From Prorocentrum cordatum (taxonomy: Eukaryota; Sar; Dinophyceae; Prorocentrales; Prorocentraceae): a stretch of 64,000 bases of DNA. Position 1 is the first letter of the stretch; each line of letters begins with the position of its first letter. Under the pieces are notes generated by a model that saw only the letters and a list, made by a program, of their open reading frames with translations, was not told where the DNA came from and made no database searches. The translations under genes and the position numbers were made by a program. Where the stretch lies: NCBI GenBank assembly GCA_963575745.1, contig CAUYUJ010000669.1, forward strand, positions 139,501 to 203,500, read 5' to 3'. Shown here piece by piece: positions 1-10,854 of this stretch.

Positions 1-450
1 CCCCCCACGCAGCCTCACAACCCCTAGCACTACCTCTCAGCACAACCCCCAAGCACAACCCCCCAGCACAACCCCCCACGCAGCCTCACAAACCCCTAGC
101 ACTACCTCTCGGCACAACCCCCAGCACAACCCCCAAGCACAACCCCCCAGCACAACGCTCCACGCAGCCTCACAACCCCTAGCACTACCTCTCAGCACAA
201 ACCCCAGCACAACCCCCAAGCACAACCATCCAGCACAACCCCCCACGCAGCCTCAGAACCCCTAGCACTACCTCTCAGCACAGCCCCCAGCACAACCCCG
301 AAGCCCAACCCCCCAGCACAACGCTCCACGCAGCCTCACAACCCCTAGCACTACCTCTCAGGACGACCCCCAGCACAGCCCCCAAGCACAACCCCCCAGC
401 ACAACCCCCCACGCAGCCTCACAACCCCTAGCACTACCTAGGTCATGGTG
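1..450. repeat. ~83-bp C-rich tandem array
   Basis: The block GCACTACCTC recurs at about 28, 109, 182, 265, 348 and 431, giving spacings of 73-83 bp. Each unit also carries CAGCACAACCCCC stretches and CACGCAGCCTCA. The array is probably truncated by the window edge. Open frames across it are by-products of the repeat and are not called as genes. Confidence 0.9.
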
Positions 451-885
451 GGTCATGCTGGGTGGTCGAGCAGGCGGTCCTGGGGGTGGTTGTGCGGTGG
501 TCCTGCTGGTCGTTGGTCGTGCTTGGGGTCGTGCTGGTGGTTAGTAGCGCTGGGGGTCGTGCTGTTGATCATGCTTGTGGTCGTGCGGCTGGTCCTGCGG
601 CTGGTCATGCTGGGGGTTATGCCAGTAGTCGTGCTGGTGATCGTCTCGTGGTTGTGCTTGTGGTCGTGCAGGTGGTCGTCCAGGTGGTCGTGCGGCTGCT
701 CGTCCTGGGAGTTGTGCCAGTGGTCGTGCTGGTGGTTGTGCTGGTGATCGTATTGGTGGCTGGTCGTGCTGGTGGTCGTGCTCGGGGGATGGTCGTGCTG
801 GGTGGTCGCGCTGGTTGTCGTGCTGGTAGCCTTGCCAGGTGGTCGTGCTGGATGGTCGTGCAGGTTGGCTGTGCCGGTGGTCGCA
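441..885. repeat. GGTCGTGCTGGT minisatellite
   Basis: Degenerate tandem repetition of a 12-15 base unit close to GGTCGTGCTGGT. The overlapping Val/Leu/Arg-rich frames on both strands follow from the repeat. It directly follows the 83-bp array. Confidence 0.85.
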
Positions 886-1780
886 GTGCAACACCAGATT
901 CGTCAAGAAATTCTGGGGCCAAAGCTGGGTCTCGCACAGGAGTTAAGAAATCCATCGAAGCTGGGTCTTCATTTCTTAAAAGAAGATTTCTTAACACAAG
1001 TTTTGAGTGTAAGAAGGATCGCGCAGATAAAAAACGGCGCGAAGCGGGGGCGCGGGCGGCCTGTCGGGGCAACCTGGGGCCCGATGGTTCAAAAGGAGTG
1101 ATCTGATCAATAACTCGTCCCCCCCCGCAAAAAGGCGAAACGGTGCGCGTCGGGGCCGCCGCCAGTTATTGTTTGGGCGCCGTTTGGCGTTCCTTGGGTT
1201 GTTTCGTGGCCGTCGTGGATTTCTTCAGATTTGTTTGGGCGATTTCGAGCAATGCCGAAGTGGCAAGACCGACATGTGAGCTAGAAGGCGGGAGGGCAAA
1301 AGTCTTTGAACGCCATGGGCATTTGAAAACATATTGTTCCCCATCGCCGATGGGGAACACGGGGCGTTTTCGAAGCATCGGCGTGCGCCCGGAACTATTT
1401 TGGGCAGTGCCGAAGCCTCTTAGAGCCATGTCGCATGGCAAACGTTTTCAAAACAACCTCGACGTAACCTGGGCCACGTTGGCCTCCACATTTGTCGTTT
1501 CTTGGCCCTCTTTGAAACATCGTAGGACATCTTGGACGCTCCAATGCCCGACCCCCCCACTCCGCCCCTTCAAGACCAAGGTGGGGTGCACGGGCAGGGG
1601 CGCCCTCCCACCCCCCGGTGGATAAAGCAAACATCGGTTGGTGGCTAATGCAAGGGCGCGCTTGTAAAACACCTGCGCCCATAGGGTTGCTGGGATCATG
1701 TGGCTCGCCCTGCTCGTTAGAACATTTTGGGATAATGTCCTCCACAATCTTGTTTTCACGTGTTTCAGACAAAGACGTGA
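886..1780. other. Unassigned region, no convincing gene
   Basis: The frames here lack recognisable motifs and overlap on both strands. The one notable structure is a perfect 23-bp palindrome at 1336-1358 (two 11-bp arms around a single base). Confidence 0.5.
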
Positions 1781-2689
1781 GTGAATATTGCACCAGTATC
1801 TCGCACGTTCCTTCTCTGGGCAGGCGCGCCCGAGATCGCAAAGGGCCTCTTGCAGCACATGTTAGACCTCCACGCCAAAGTGAATACGGTCATTATCCTT
1901 GCAGTCTTCTTGTGTGGAGAAATTTCGAGAGCAACCGAATCAGGTAAGTTCACGTCTATTGTCGAAGCCGCCCGTCTTCTGCTTGCCAGTTTGACGAGCG
2001 TTAAAAGCGTCATTGCCTCAACTGCCTTGCAAGACGTGGATGCACAGAACGGTGGCTTGAAACAAAACCTGGCGTTCTTCAGCCAGTGGATTGAGAATAT
2101 GGAGGTGTTTGCGGTCAAGTTTGTGAGCCATGTCATCGACGTGCATTGCGACCGCATCTCCACGCTGGCCGCCGCCCTCGAGCAGACGCTGCCGAACTGG
2201 AAGGCGATGTTCCAGGGCGAGAAAATGAACGAGACCTTGATCAAAAAACATATCTTGAGCAGCCCACACAAGGACTCCTGGTTCAAACTCTCGCAGGGCC
2301 TGGATGCGTTCGTCAAGACCTTTGCCAGCGCTACTGTGACCATGGCCTTGGATCCACCTTGGGACGACGACGAAAGGTGCACAGGAGCTGCAGCACTGGC
2401 GGCAGGGGCATCTCGCAAAACAACCGAGACCTTGGCTGTGACTTCAGCTTGTAACGTCTATTTCAATTTCGGGAAATCCGCCCACGGACCGACGATGGCC
2501 AAACAGGTTTTCAACAGCGTTGCCAACATCAACGACCCTAAAAACCGGAAAGATGGTGATGGCTTGTTTGAGCTCCCCAAAGTTTTGGCCGATGCCTTGC
2601 AAACGATGGCCGACAATTCTCAGTCCACCGAGGGCCCGCCACAGAAGAAAGCGAGAATGGCGAGCAAGACCGTCAAGAGGGAGCCGTAG
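1781..2689 (+). CDS. Hypothetical exon with C-terminal basic NLS-like tail
   Basis: About 300 codons open from just after an in-frame TGA at 1778-1780 to TAG at 2687-2689. The frame has no strong initiator at its 5' end. A pyrimidine-rich stretch ending in AG near 1826 could be a splice acceptor, so this is probably a terminal exon rather than a whole gene. The protein is mixed alpha-helical in character (many Leu/Ala/Lys helices around residues 20-200) and ends in PPQKKARMASKTVKREP, which looks like a bipartite nuclear localisation signal. Base composition is more balanced than in the retroelement frames later in the window. I do not recognise the family, so no function is assigned. Confidence 0.55.
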   Translation: MNIAPVSRTFLLWAGAPEIAKGLLQHMLDLHAKVNTVIILAVFLCGEISRATESGKFTSIVEAARLLLASLTSVKSVIASTALQDVDAQNGGLKQNLAFFSQWIENMEVFAVKFVSHVIDVHCDRISTLAAALEQTLPNWKAMFQGEKMNETLIKKHILSSPHKDSWFKLSQGLDAFVKTFASATVTMALDPPWDDDERCTGAAALAAGASRKTTETLAVTSACNVYFNFGKSAHGPTMAKQVFNSVANINDPKNRKDGDGLFELPKVLADALQTMADNSQSTEGPPQKKARMASKTVKREP

Positions 2690-4033
2690 GACGGTGAGCG
2701 CGAGGCACCTGCACAGGCGGCGTTGTTTTGGGGGTGGGCGTTCGCTGACGCAGCCCAGCCGCGCCGCAATGCGAACGGCGCATGGGGCCAGGGGGAGGCC
2801 AGAAGGGGATAGAAAAGGGAACGCGTAACATTTGTCTTTGAATACATGCATGTGTTGTAGGCACACATTTTTTTTGCATCGCCGAACATGCGCAATGTAT
2901 GCACAGGAACAGGCATATGGGATGTAGTATTACATATGCGTGTGCATACGGAGCTGGGAAGAATGTGTATACAGAGAGACACATGAGCAAACGTAAAGAG
3001 GGCTATCGGCGGGGATGGGGCAGCGCGCACGGCAACAGGAGATGCACCAGCATATGGCACATGTGACGGTGGATGTATCAAGTGGCGCATTACGGGCGAT
3101 TTTGACAGTGAGGGACGGGGGGGAGGGAGAACGGAACAGAGATAAGCAGGCAGGTGGGGGAGGACAGTTGACTGTAGGAACCGACAGTGGCCAGCACCAC
3201 CGCGTGGGGTTGCGAGTGGCGTTTTTGGAAAAGGGTGTGCGCAATCATTCTAGCAATCCTATCCAGTGTTGGTTTGGGAAGTTATGCCAGGTAATTGCCA
3301 TATGTCGACATTTGCGTTGCTTGTGAGTTTTCTCTGCGTTCGCTCGTTGCCAAGGAATGGCTCTCTCAGGATATCTTCAATCACGGTAGCAATCACGTGT
3401 CCAGAGTGATTGGCGTCATGTAGAAGCCCTTGTGCTATGCAGTAAGATCTCTTGCAGTGGGGGCGCGCCTTCGCTCGTGCATCGGAGGGCGTGCGTGCAT
3501 GTATTTTCTTCGTGGTGTTGTTTCCTTCTCGTCGGAAGGTTTGGCTTATTACAATGGTTCTTCAGAGTGAATCCACGTGCGATTTCGCCAGAGCTGATGC
3601 CCGATGCGCCCAAGACGTTTCCAATGACGGCCACTATGCCTAAGACTGCCTTGGAGATCGATTCAACGCGCCCCCGAAAGGGCGCCAACTCGTTTCTAGT
3701 GCGGCGTGATGTCCCCAATGCATTCAGATGCACGGCAAACACCACTGGAACAACATCTGCGTGAGACACGAGTTTGGGAGCGGCGCGAACATTGCCACTC
3801 GAACGGCGCAGAAATACTCGCACGCCTAATGCCGAGCGCGCGGTGGCCCAGGGGTTCTTGGCGCGTCTCCGGGTAGGCGCGTTTAATTTGCCAGCGAGAT
3901 CGCGACTTGAATCTCCCATCAGTCAGCATGGAGCAGCTTATAGTTCTGTAAAGGCCTTATGTTATGATGAGTGCCAGCTTGATCAAAATGCGAAGTAGTT
4001 TCGGCGAAGGCAGTGTGCAGGAGCCCGCGGTAG
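2690..4033. other. Non-coding or unassigned stretch
   Basis: Short frames exist on both strands (3416-3919 minus, 3432-3764 plus), but they overlap each other and carry no recognisable motif. Upstream exons of the methyltransferase-like gene at 4034-4900 could lie here. I could not find its motif I. Confidence 0.4.
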
Positions 4034-4900
4034 CGAAATTATGAATGTCTTGCGAATTGCCCCCTGGGCTACCCCCCCCCCAATAGCGCTGACCCCAAGG
4101 ACGGAGCCAACAGATTCTACAAGCCAGACGTGATCATGCAAGAGTGCGCGCCGAACTTCGATCAATCCGTCTTGCTGGACATCATGGCGCCGACGTGCAC
4201 TTCAAAGTTCATGGAGTTGTCCCCTTGCAATGTTGGCTTCCCAGCGGCTGGAAAGCGTCAGTTCGGCGTCCTGGTACTGTCGCATCTTGTGCGCGAGCCT
4301 ATGGACAACTCAGCCGGCGTGCGGATCACCTTCTCTGAGCACGGCATCTCTGCAGGCAGTGACTGCCTTGACTTGATCTTGCAGAGCTCCAAGACTATGC
4401 AGGACGCTTGCATGGGAGCCATCGTCGATCGAGCGAGTCTCTTCGGCATGCAGATCGCCACCTCAACATGGGAAGATTGCTTGACGCCGCACGAGAAGAG
4501 GAGGCTCGAGTTCGCCAAGCCAAATAGCGCCGAACATGGGTATTGCCAGATTGACGAGAATGGGCGATGCTTTGATTGGACAGTTCCAGCCGCCATCGTC
4601 AACTTGGACGCGACAGAGGGTTTCGAATCAACTCTGATGTTTCGCTTATCCAGGCTGACCAAGGGGTCGCTCTTGTGGTGCCTCGTGCGGGAAAGGCTGC
4701 TAACCCCAGAGGAGTATTGGATCTCGATGGGCTGGGCCATCCCCGACATCGCGCCGCGTCATGCCGTCGCAGGTTTCCTTCACTACTTGGATCGGTTTTC
4801 GATGAGCCAGCAGCGGGCTTTCATGGGGAATGGCATGCACGTGCACAGCATGGGGACGATCAGCTTCTGGGCTATGACCGCGCCGAAGTGGGCAGACTGA
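4034..4900 (+). CDS. C5-cytosine-methyltransferase-like protein, C-terminal part
   Basis: The family transfers a methyl group from SAM to cytosine C5. The visible part starts with KPDVIMQEC (about 4121-4150), which fits motif VI. GFPAAGKRQFGVLV follows (about 4231-4275) and fits motif VIII. Near the end, LLTPEEYWISMGW and RAFMGNGMHVHSMGT fit motifs IX-X, usually seen as 'LTPrE..rlmG' and 'GNaM'. The canonical Glu-Asn of motif VI is Glu-Cys here. Motif I (SAM binding) and the catalytic Pro-Cys loop of motif IV are not present. The frame is open upstream to a TAG at 4031-4033, so the N-terminal half is probably in upstream exons or lost. The longest conventional start in frame is downstream of GTG 4130 (ATG at 4136). 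The assignment rests on motif order only. An atypical or inactive methyltransferase is possible. Confidence 0.55.
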   Translation, partial: RNYECLANCPLGYPPPNSADPKDGANRFYKPDVIMQECAPNFDQSVLLDIMAPTCTSKFMELSPCNVGFPAAGKRQFGVLVLSHLVREPMDNSAGVRITFSEHGISAGSDCLDLILQSSKTMQDACMGAIVDRASLFGMQIATSTWEDCLTPHEKRRLEFAKPNSAEHGYCQIDENGRCFDWTVPAAIVNLDATEGFESTLMFRLSRLTKGSLLWCLVRERLLTPEEYWISMGWAIPDIAPRHAVAGFLHYLDRFSMSQQRAFMGNGMHVHSMGTISFWAMTAPKWAD

Positions 4901-5370
4901 TGCGGCGCGAGGCAGTGGGTTCGCTGGTGGCCGCGCGCGCCTCTATGCACGTGCATTGCGGCTGGGGCCCTCGGCGCCCGGCGGCCGGGGAGGCCCCCCC
5001 CGGGGAGGAGGGGGAGGAGAAGGCGGAGGAGGGGCAACAGGAGAAGAGGTGCAGGAGGAGCAGGAGGGGAGGATGAGGGGAAGGAGGGGGCATCTAGCGG
5101 CACGATACAGCGCACAATGGCTCAGTTGCGATTTGGCAAGCGTCTCTCGGGCAAGGGCAGCAGCTCGTCGGCGCCGAAGGCCGAATGTTCTCGAGCAAGG
5201 GCGCAGACAGGGCTGGCCTGGCTGGCAGGGAGCGCCGCCGGAGTGCCCGCAGCGCAGCGCAGACTCGGCGCAGAGCAGACCTTAGGGACAGGCGCCAGGC
5301 GCAGGTGCAGGCTTCGCGCGCAATGGCACGCTACACAGATGATATTTCATCCTTGACAGCATCCAGCACC

Positions 5371-5407
<37 letters not shown>

Positions 5408-5960
5408 GTCATCATCACACGTGTCTGCCCTCCGTTTATTTGTCGTCCGCCGTCCTCATGGGTCAACGTGCCCTACCTAGTGAAATGTCGCGTGCTCCAA
5501 TCGGGTCATCAGCATTGGCCTTCCTTCAATTTGCCTCAATGGCGAGCTCGGTTCCACAAGCAGTGCTTTCGTGACTAAATGCGGTCGAGGCCGACTGGCG
5601 AGCAGTCTTGAGATGGAGGGGTGGGGGGGAGCTGGGGGGGGGGGGGGGGGGGGGGGGGGGCGGGAGGCGGGAGGGTCAGAGTCGGATGAGGGCCTGAGGA
5701 GGGAGGGGGGAACGTGCAGGACGAGGAGGAAAAGGAAGAGGAGGAGGAAGAGGACGGAACCACCGCGCGGCAAGGCAGCAAGGCAATCTCACGAAGAAGA
5801 ATAATACGAGAAGCGGCGGCAGCAGCAGCAACTCGGGGCAGCATAATGCATTAAGGATGAATCGGAAGCAGCATCAAAACGTGTCACCCCATCTTCTGCC
5901 CAGCCTCTGCCTCTGCCTCTGAGCCTCTGTCGGGTTGCGTCCTCCTTCTGCCAGCCCTAC
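4901..5960. other. Low-complexity region with (CAT)n and a long poly-G tract
   Basis: Contains a (CAT)n microsatellite at about 5371-5412 and an uninterrupted G run of more than 20 at about 5634-5660, followed by GA-rich sequence. Frames crossing it are His-, Gly- or Arg-rich artefacts. No gene is called. Confidence 0.7.
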
Positions 5961-5969
5961 TCTCTACTC

Positions 5970-6090
5970 CCCTTGCGCCGCCGCCGAAGGGCAACGACGA
6001 CGACTTTGAGATGTTCGACCTCCAGGAGGCCAGCATGCGCGCCAACGACATGGTAAAGTACAATTACAAGGACGAGGACAGTCGCGTGGG
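5970..6090 (+). CDS. Possible short internal exon
   Basis: A coding-like block around KGNDDDFEMFDLQEAS and MRANDMVKYNYKDEDSR is read in one frame, ending where GTGGGG could serve as a 5' splice site (about 6087). It is preceded by a C/T-rich stretch. Family unknown. It may belong with the next candidate exon (6390-6605). Evidence is composition and context only. Confidence 0.3.
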
Positions 6091-6389
6091 GCCAGGGGGA
6101 GGGAGTGAGACAGGGCCTGGCAGGGGATGCGCCGATTGTCTAGAGTCTAGAGGGGGGGGGGCACTGGACATGGAGATTGCCGATCGGACAGACAACGCAT
6201 TTCCTCGCGCAGAATCGCGCGTTAGTTTGCCCTCGTGGTTTGAGGGCGACGAAGCACCTCCAACAACCTCAACGACGATCGCGAACCCAGCTCGCGTGGC
6301 CAATCGTTTTCCTATTCAGTTCCTAGTGCTGCTGCCCCACTGGCAGGGCCTTGATTCCAACGCACTCTATCATTAGCGCTCACCGCCAC

Positions 6390-6605
6390 CTTCTCGCAGT
6401 TCCTTTACTTCCGCGCCCGCCCGCCAAGGACGTGAAGATGCTCCAGCAGGGCCAAGGGGGCCGCCGCGCCGACGACGTCGGCGACGGCCGAGGTGACCGC
6501 AACGTGAAGCCGCGAACCAATGCCCCAGACGACTCAGGGCCAAATCCATCCAGCCCGCTACCGGCCGGGGAGGGCAGCCAGTTCGCTCAGCTTGAAGATG
6601 AGTGA
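6390..6605 (+). CDS. Possible terminal exon, Asp/Gly/Pro-rich
   Basis: The frame reads KDVKMLQQGQGGRRADDVG and continues to QFAQLEDE and a TGA stop at 6603-6605, preceded by a pyrimidine-rich stretch. It could be the last exon of the gene hinted at by 5970-6090. No domain is recognised. Confidence 0.3.
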   Translation, partial: LLAVPLLPRPPAKDVKMLQQGQGGRRADDVGDGRGDRNVKPRTNAPDDSGPNPSSPLPAGEGSQFAQLEDE

Positions 6606-8800
6606 GGCGTAAGAAGGAGCTTCACTTAGTCGACGACGACGACGACTTCGACGACGCTCGACGCGGTGCGACTCAGCGAGCAAGGGCGAAGGTCTGTACG
6701 GTCGATCGCGACATTCTGAAGAGGTGTGGATACCTCTGAAATCTCGGGGCCCTGGGAATGATTTGTGAGCAAACTGTTTATCTCGCAGAGCCTGAAATAG
6801 TCGGCCCTCACGCCGTACCGACCCTTCTTAACATCATACTACGTTCTGCATGATGTGACCGAACAAACTGACAGCGGCGCTTGCCGAAGATCGATTGTTG
6901 AAATCGCACTCTGCCGTGCCAACTTCGAATCTCTTCTGTTCTCTATGACTCGACTCTATCTCGACCGACCTTCGACCCGATTCCGACTCCGACAATGTCG
7001 TTGCCCTTTGCTTAGCCCTCTGACTCTGTCTTTCCTTCTCTGCTACATGCGTAGTTATCAGTGGTTGTTTCATTCGTAGTATCTCAGGTTGGCTTCCCCG
7101 CTTGGCACGAGAGTGAGAGCGGGCCAGCAGGCCGCGGGCCATGGCCCCCTAGACAGGTGAGTCAGGTGAAGCTTCAGGGGGACCCCGCGGCCCCGGTAGT
7201 CTTGAAGATGTAGCTTCACCAGTTCAGACTTTTCTTTGCAGGGCCCTGAGGCCCTGCCCAGCTGGGCCCGGCTGGGCTGCGGCTGCGGCATATGGCATAG
7301 AATGCGCACGCATCGTTTACACTTGTCTTTCAAAACGACATCTTGGACTTCAATGCAAGCTCTGTTTGGGAACTCCGTCCAAAGCTTCGGCTTCAGCTGG
7401 TCAGGGGCGGTGCGGACCTGAGACTCAGACGAGAAGCGAGGGGTGGAGTGGCAGAGAGGGAGAGCAGATTGGGAGTGAGGAGCGATGGTAATGGAGAAGG
7501 AGCGGGAGGCTCCGGAGGTTCCGGAGGGGGAGAAGGAAGATGGGCGTAGGGCGCGACGAGGGAGGAGGTGAGAAGTGACGAGCGAGGAGGAAATGAGGAG
7601 GTGGAGCTAGGGGGCAACGGGCTGAGGGCGGAGCCCGCCGGACGGTCCGCTGGCGCAAGGCGCCTTCCCGCAGCCGCTCGTGGCGTTGGGCGGCGGCGGC
7701 GGCGAGCCGATGGGCGCTGCTGGAGGCCTGCCGCGCCCGTGCCGCGGGTCGCGACGACGCGTCGAGAGTCGAAAGGCGAGACGGGTGCGTGTCGTTTCTC
7801 ATCTTTCTCTGTCCTGAAACTCAACCCCTACCTCATTCTCTTCAACTGGTCCTGGAGTCCTGGGTCCGCCTTGTCTACTTCCTCCTCCTCCGTCTTGTCA
7901 ATTAAGTTACCTACTCGCCCCGTTCAGTTCCTGCCCCCATGCTCGCCAGATGCATCGACCGCGCCGCTGAAGTATTGAATCCTGGTGACATCTCAGGCGG
8001 TTCGGGTCGAACGGGGTTCTGTTCTGTGCCAGTGCGCGAATTGAGTTTTGCTAGCAAAGGCTTAAACTGCCACGTAGGCCCCCTGCCCCCTCGGCCCCCT
8101 CGGCCTCGCACCACGTAGATGACATGTGACATGTGGTTGACATAGGTTTGCACGCATGCAATGCTCTTGCCACCTAGTCCCTGGCCCTGGCCCCTTGCAT
8201 TGAATCGAGGGCCACGCATATTGCGCACTGCATTTCGTGAACTATAACGCAGCACATCTCATGAATTGCACCGCGACAGGCGACAGTGTCACGACAGAGT
8301 TTGCAACACATGCAATTTCGCCAAACATCATGAGATCATAAATTATGAGTGCGCCGTAAGCGTGCGAAGATAGGCTGGCAAACGTATCGCTGTTTCACGC
8401 TTGATGGTAGGAGCGGGCTCTAGGGCTCGAGACGATGCACCCCGTGCGATTCCAACTTACGAGGGAAACCTGACGATCTTTGGTGGCCTTTTGCCCCAAG
8501 CCTCCAGGCCCCAGGTCCCAGGTCAGGTTCCACGTCAAGCGTCCTCGGGCCGCTCCAGGCTCGGATGTCTCGGGGTCAGAGCATAAGTGCATGAACATGT
8601 TGACCTGCTGTCTCCTGCCCGATGTCCCCCCTGCCCTGCCCCCTGCCCCCATGCCCCGCAGCCTGTTGTGGCCCGGGGGGGCCGCCGAGCCCCGCCGCCG
8701 GGCGCGGGGCCCCGCCCCGACCCCGAGCCGACCAACGTTGGCTCGGCGCGGCCGCCGCGGCTGTCATTGAGGCCGGCGACGCCGGAGAGCATTCCAGCGC
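6606..8800. other. Unassigned region
   Basis: Starts with a GAC-rich tract (about 6630-6665). Apart from Arg/Ala-rich frames around 7560-7800, which overlap Pro/Ala-rich frames on the other strand, I see no supportable gene. Runs of GGCCCCCT and CCCTCGG occur around 8070-8105. Confidence 0.4.
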
Positions 8801-8805
8801 CAGCC

Positions 8806-9603
8806 ATGGGAGTTCCAGCGGATCTTCCAGACGAGATCGAGGAGTCTCCTTCAGCCGTGCCACCGGCGCCGCCGCCGCCACCGCCAACCTCTGGCGACGC
8901 AAAGGGCGGCCGGGCCGGCCGTGGGAGCCGCGGGGGAGGAGGCCGGGGGAGAGGCCGCGGTGGGGCCCGCGGCCGCGGATCGACGACGGAGCCCGAGGAC
9001 GCCCCTGAACCTGACGGCGGCGCCGATCCGACTCCTAAGAAGCGCGCTAGCAAGAGCAAGGCCAGTGCGAAGGCGAAGGCGGCCAGGGGGGGCGAGGGTG
9101 AGCGCGTCTGCCGCACGTGCGTGAAGTCCAAGCCTGTGAGTGACTTTGCGACGCAGAACAACGATTGCGCTGACTGCAGGCTGCCGCTGAAGAACCTCCG
9201 CCGCGTTGCAGAGACGCAAGGGGCGGAATCTGTGAAGAGGCTGAATGAGTACGTGTCGCGCACGGAGAACCGCCTGAAGCTCGTCACTCAATGCAACCTG
9301 CGCTGCCCGACAAACGCTGCCGGCACTGGGCCTCGCGGAAATTTCCCCATTCTGCAGTGCCAGAAGGAGCTCTTGATGGAGAAGGCCTTGATCAAGGACG
9401 GGGTCTGGGAAATGATGTCGGAGATCGCGTGCCAGCGCTGGGCTAGCAGGCCCAAGAACGGGGGGCTGTCGCCTCTGGAGGCCAGCGGCAAGTGGAACGA
9501 GAAGTACACTGCCATTGGGGCGGTGACGGACTTGCTCGGCGAGAATCCCAAGTATCCAGCCAGGCTGGTTCTGTTGGGCTTGGGATCAAACGATCAAGTT
9601 TAG
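8806..9603 (+). CDS. RGG-rich, zinc-binding-motif protein, first exon block
   Basis: Starts at ATG 8806 in a CAGCCATGG context. The first ~70 residues are Pro-rich, then Gly/Arg-rich (RGG-type repeats), then Lys-rich (KKRASKSKASAKAKAAR), as expected of a nucleic-acid-binding nuclear protein. CRTCVKSKPVSDF followed by CADC forms a compact four-Cys motif of the form CxxC...CxxC at about 9105-9180. The rest is a helical domain with no family I can name. The frame ends at 9601-9603, but a GC- or GT-type splice site near 9560 is possible, because related-looking coding blocks follow at 10066, 10524, 11516 and 12009. Confidence 0.55.
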   Translation: MGVPADLPDEIEESPSAVPPAPPPPPPTSGDAKGGRAGRGSRGGGGRGRGRGGARGRGSTTEPEDAPEPDGGADPTPKKRASKSKASAKAKAARGGEGERVCRTCVKSKPVSDFATQNNDCADCRLPLKNLRRVAETQGAESVKRLNEYVSRTENRLKLVTQCNLRCPTNAAGTGPRGNFPILQCQKELLMEKALIKDGVWEMMSEIACQRWASRPKNGGLSPLEASGKWNEKYTAIGAVTDLLGENPKYPARLVLLGLGSNDQV

Positions 9604-10065
9604 AGGCTCACAGGTTTTTTGGGGAAGTTAATTTGGTTCGGCGCTTCACTCTTTGAGCTCTGGACCCTGCGCCCTGGCCCCCGCCCTTACCCTGGGCCCC
9701 GGGCTCCTGCTGGCTTTTTCTGGTCGCCGGCGCGCTGGCTTTTCTTTTGAAACCAATCCACGTTAGCATCTGCATCTTCGCTCATTCGACTCGCCTGCCC
9801 CTGCTCAGATGGGATTGGAATGCGGCCCCTGGGCGGGCTCGAAGTGGCGATTGCCAGGCAGGGGGCCCCGGCTCTCTCGCGCCCCCCTTCGATCGGTCTT
9901 CTGTGCACTAATTATACTTCCCCTTCGCCTTGACTTTGCTCAGGCAGGAGGGCCGCCTTCGGCTTTCTCGCCCACTCCCCCCCCCCCCCTCCTTTAGGGG
10001 GGCAGGGGGTGGATTGATGATCGAGGAGATGTGTTGGAACTTCAAATCATTATTGCAATCCCCTC

Positions 10066-10548
10066 ATGGTCGCTGTCAAGGTGAAGGATCTGATTATAGA
10101 TCGCAACTCTCGCCGTGAGCTCGAAGGCGCGACGCAGACCGACAAGGCGAACGCCAGCGCAACCGAATATGACATCAAGAAGGCAATCAATCGCCTGGAG
10201 AACGCGCAGTTCGGCGAGGCTGACGGGCTATCTTCCAGGAGCGGGGCGCTGGATTACGCCAGGCAGTTCGCGTCAGCAACCACCGACCTCGCCGATGGGG
10301 GGCCCTGCTCGCAGATCGGCGACATCATGCGGAGGCTCGGAGACATCCAGACCATGATGTCGGAGTGCGACAAGGATGAGGCAGCTCGCGAGGCCAAGAA
10401 GCATAAGCAGGCTGCGGCGGGATCTGCCCCTGGCGAGGATGACGCGGGCGGCGGCGGCGGCGATGGCGCGGCAGCGGCCGCCAGTGGCAAGCAGGGCCAG
10501 GCGTCAGCGGAGGCCAGGCCAGTTTGGCACCAGAGAGACGTGAATTGA
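10066..10548 (+). CDS. Second exon block of the 8.8-13.1 kb gene
   Basis: Opens at ATG 10066 after a C-rich stretch (9985-10000) that could be an intron end. The protein is charged and helical (KVKDLIIDRNSRREL, then QIGDIMRRLGDIQTMMSE) and ends in an Asp/Gly/Ala-rich linker. Coding quality appears to move into another frame near 10530, where RRELSLIAKAKISLKAA begins. It lies between exon-like blocks on the same strand and is interpreted as part of the same gene. Confidence 0.4.
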   Translation: MVAVKVKDLIIDRNSRRELEGATQTDKANASATEYDIKKAINRLENAQFGEADGLSSRSGALDYARQFASATTDLADGGPCSQIGDIMRRLGDIQTMMSECDKDEAAREAKKHKQAAAGSAPGEDDAGGGGGDGAAAAASGKQGQASAEARPVWHQRDVN

Positions 10549-10720
10549 GTTTGATCGCCAAAGCGAAGATCTCCTTGAAAGCCGCGGCCGAGCCGGAGAT
10601 TGCGGCGATGTGCCGCCGCGACAGTGACATTCTGAAGAACAGGCTCCACGCGCTGAGGTTGGTGAAGGGCGGTGCGGAGAGCGTGGCTGCCGTGGTCGAG
10701 ATCAAGGCCGCGGCTGCCGC
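10527..10720 (+). CDS. Third exon block of the 8.8-13.1 kb gene
   Basis: Read in a different frame from the preceding block: helical sequence ELSLIAKAKISLKAAAEPE, then CRRDSDILKNRLHALRLVK, then Ala-rich sequence. It ends as the DNA turns into a polypyrimidine tract (10860-11110), which looks like intron. The frame change to the preceding block is either a very short intron or an indel. Confidence 0.35.
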
Positions 10721-10854
10721 GGCGGTCGGCGAAATCCGCGGCGCGCCAACGCCGAACGGCTCGCCGCGCTCGTGCCCAGGCAGCCCTGGCTTGCCGCAGC
10801 AGGATGCGGCGGCGGCGGCAGCGCCAGGCGACCAGGACGAAGGTCTGGAAAGGG

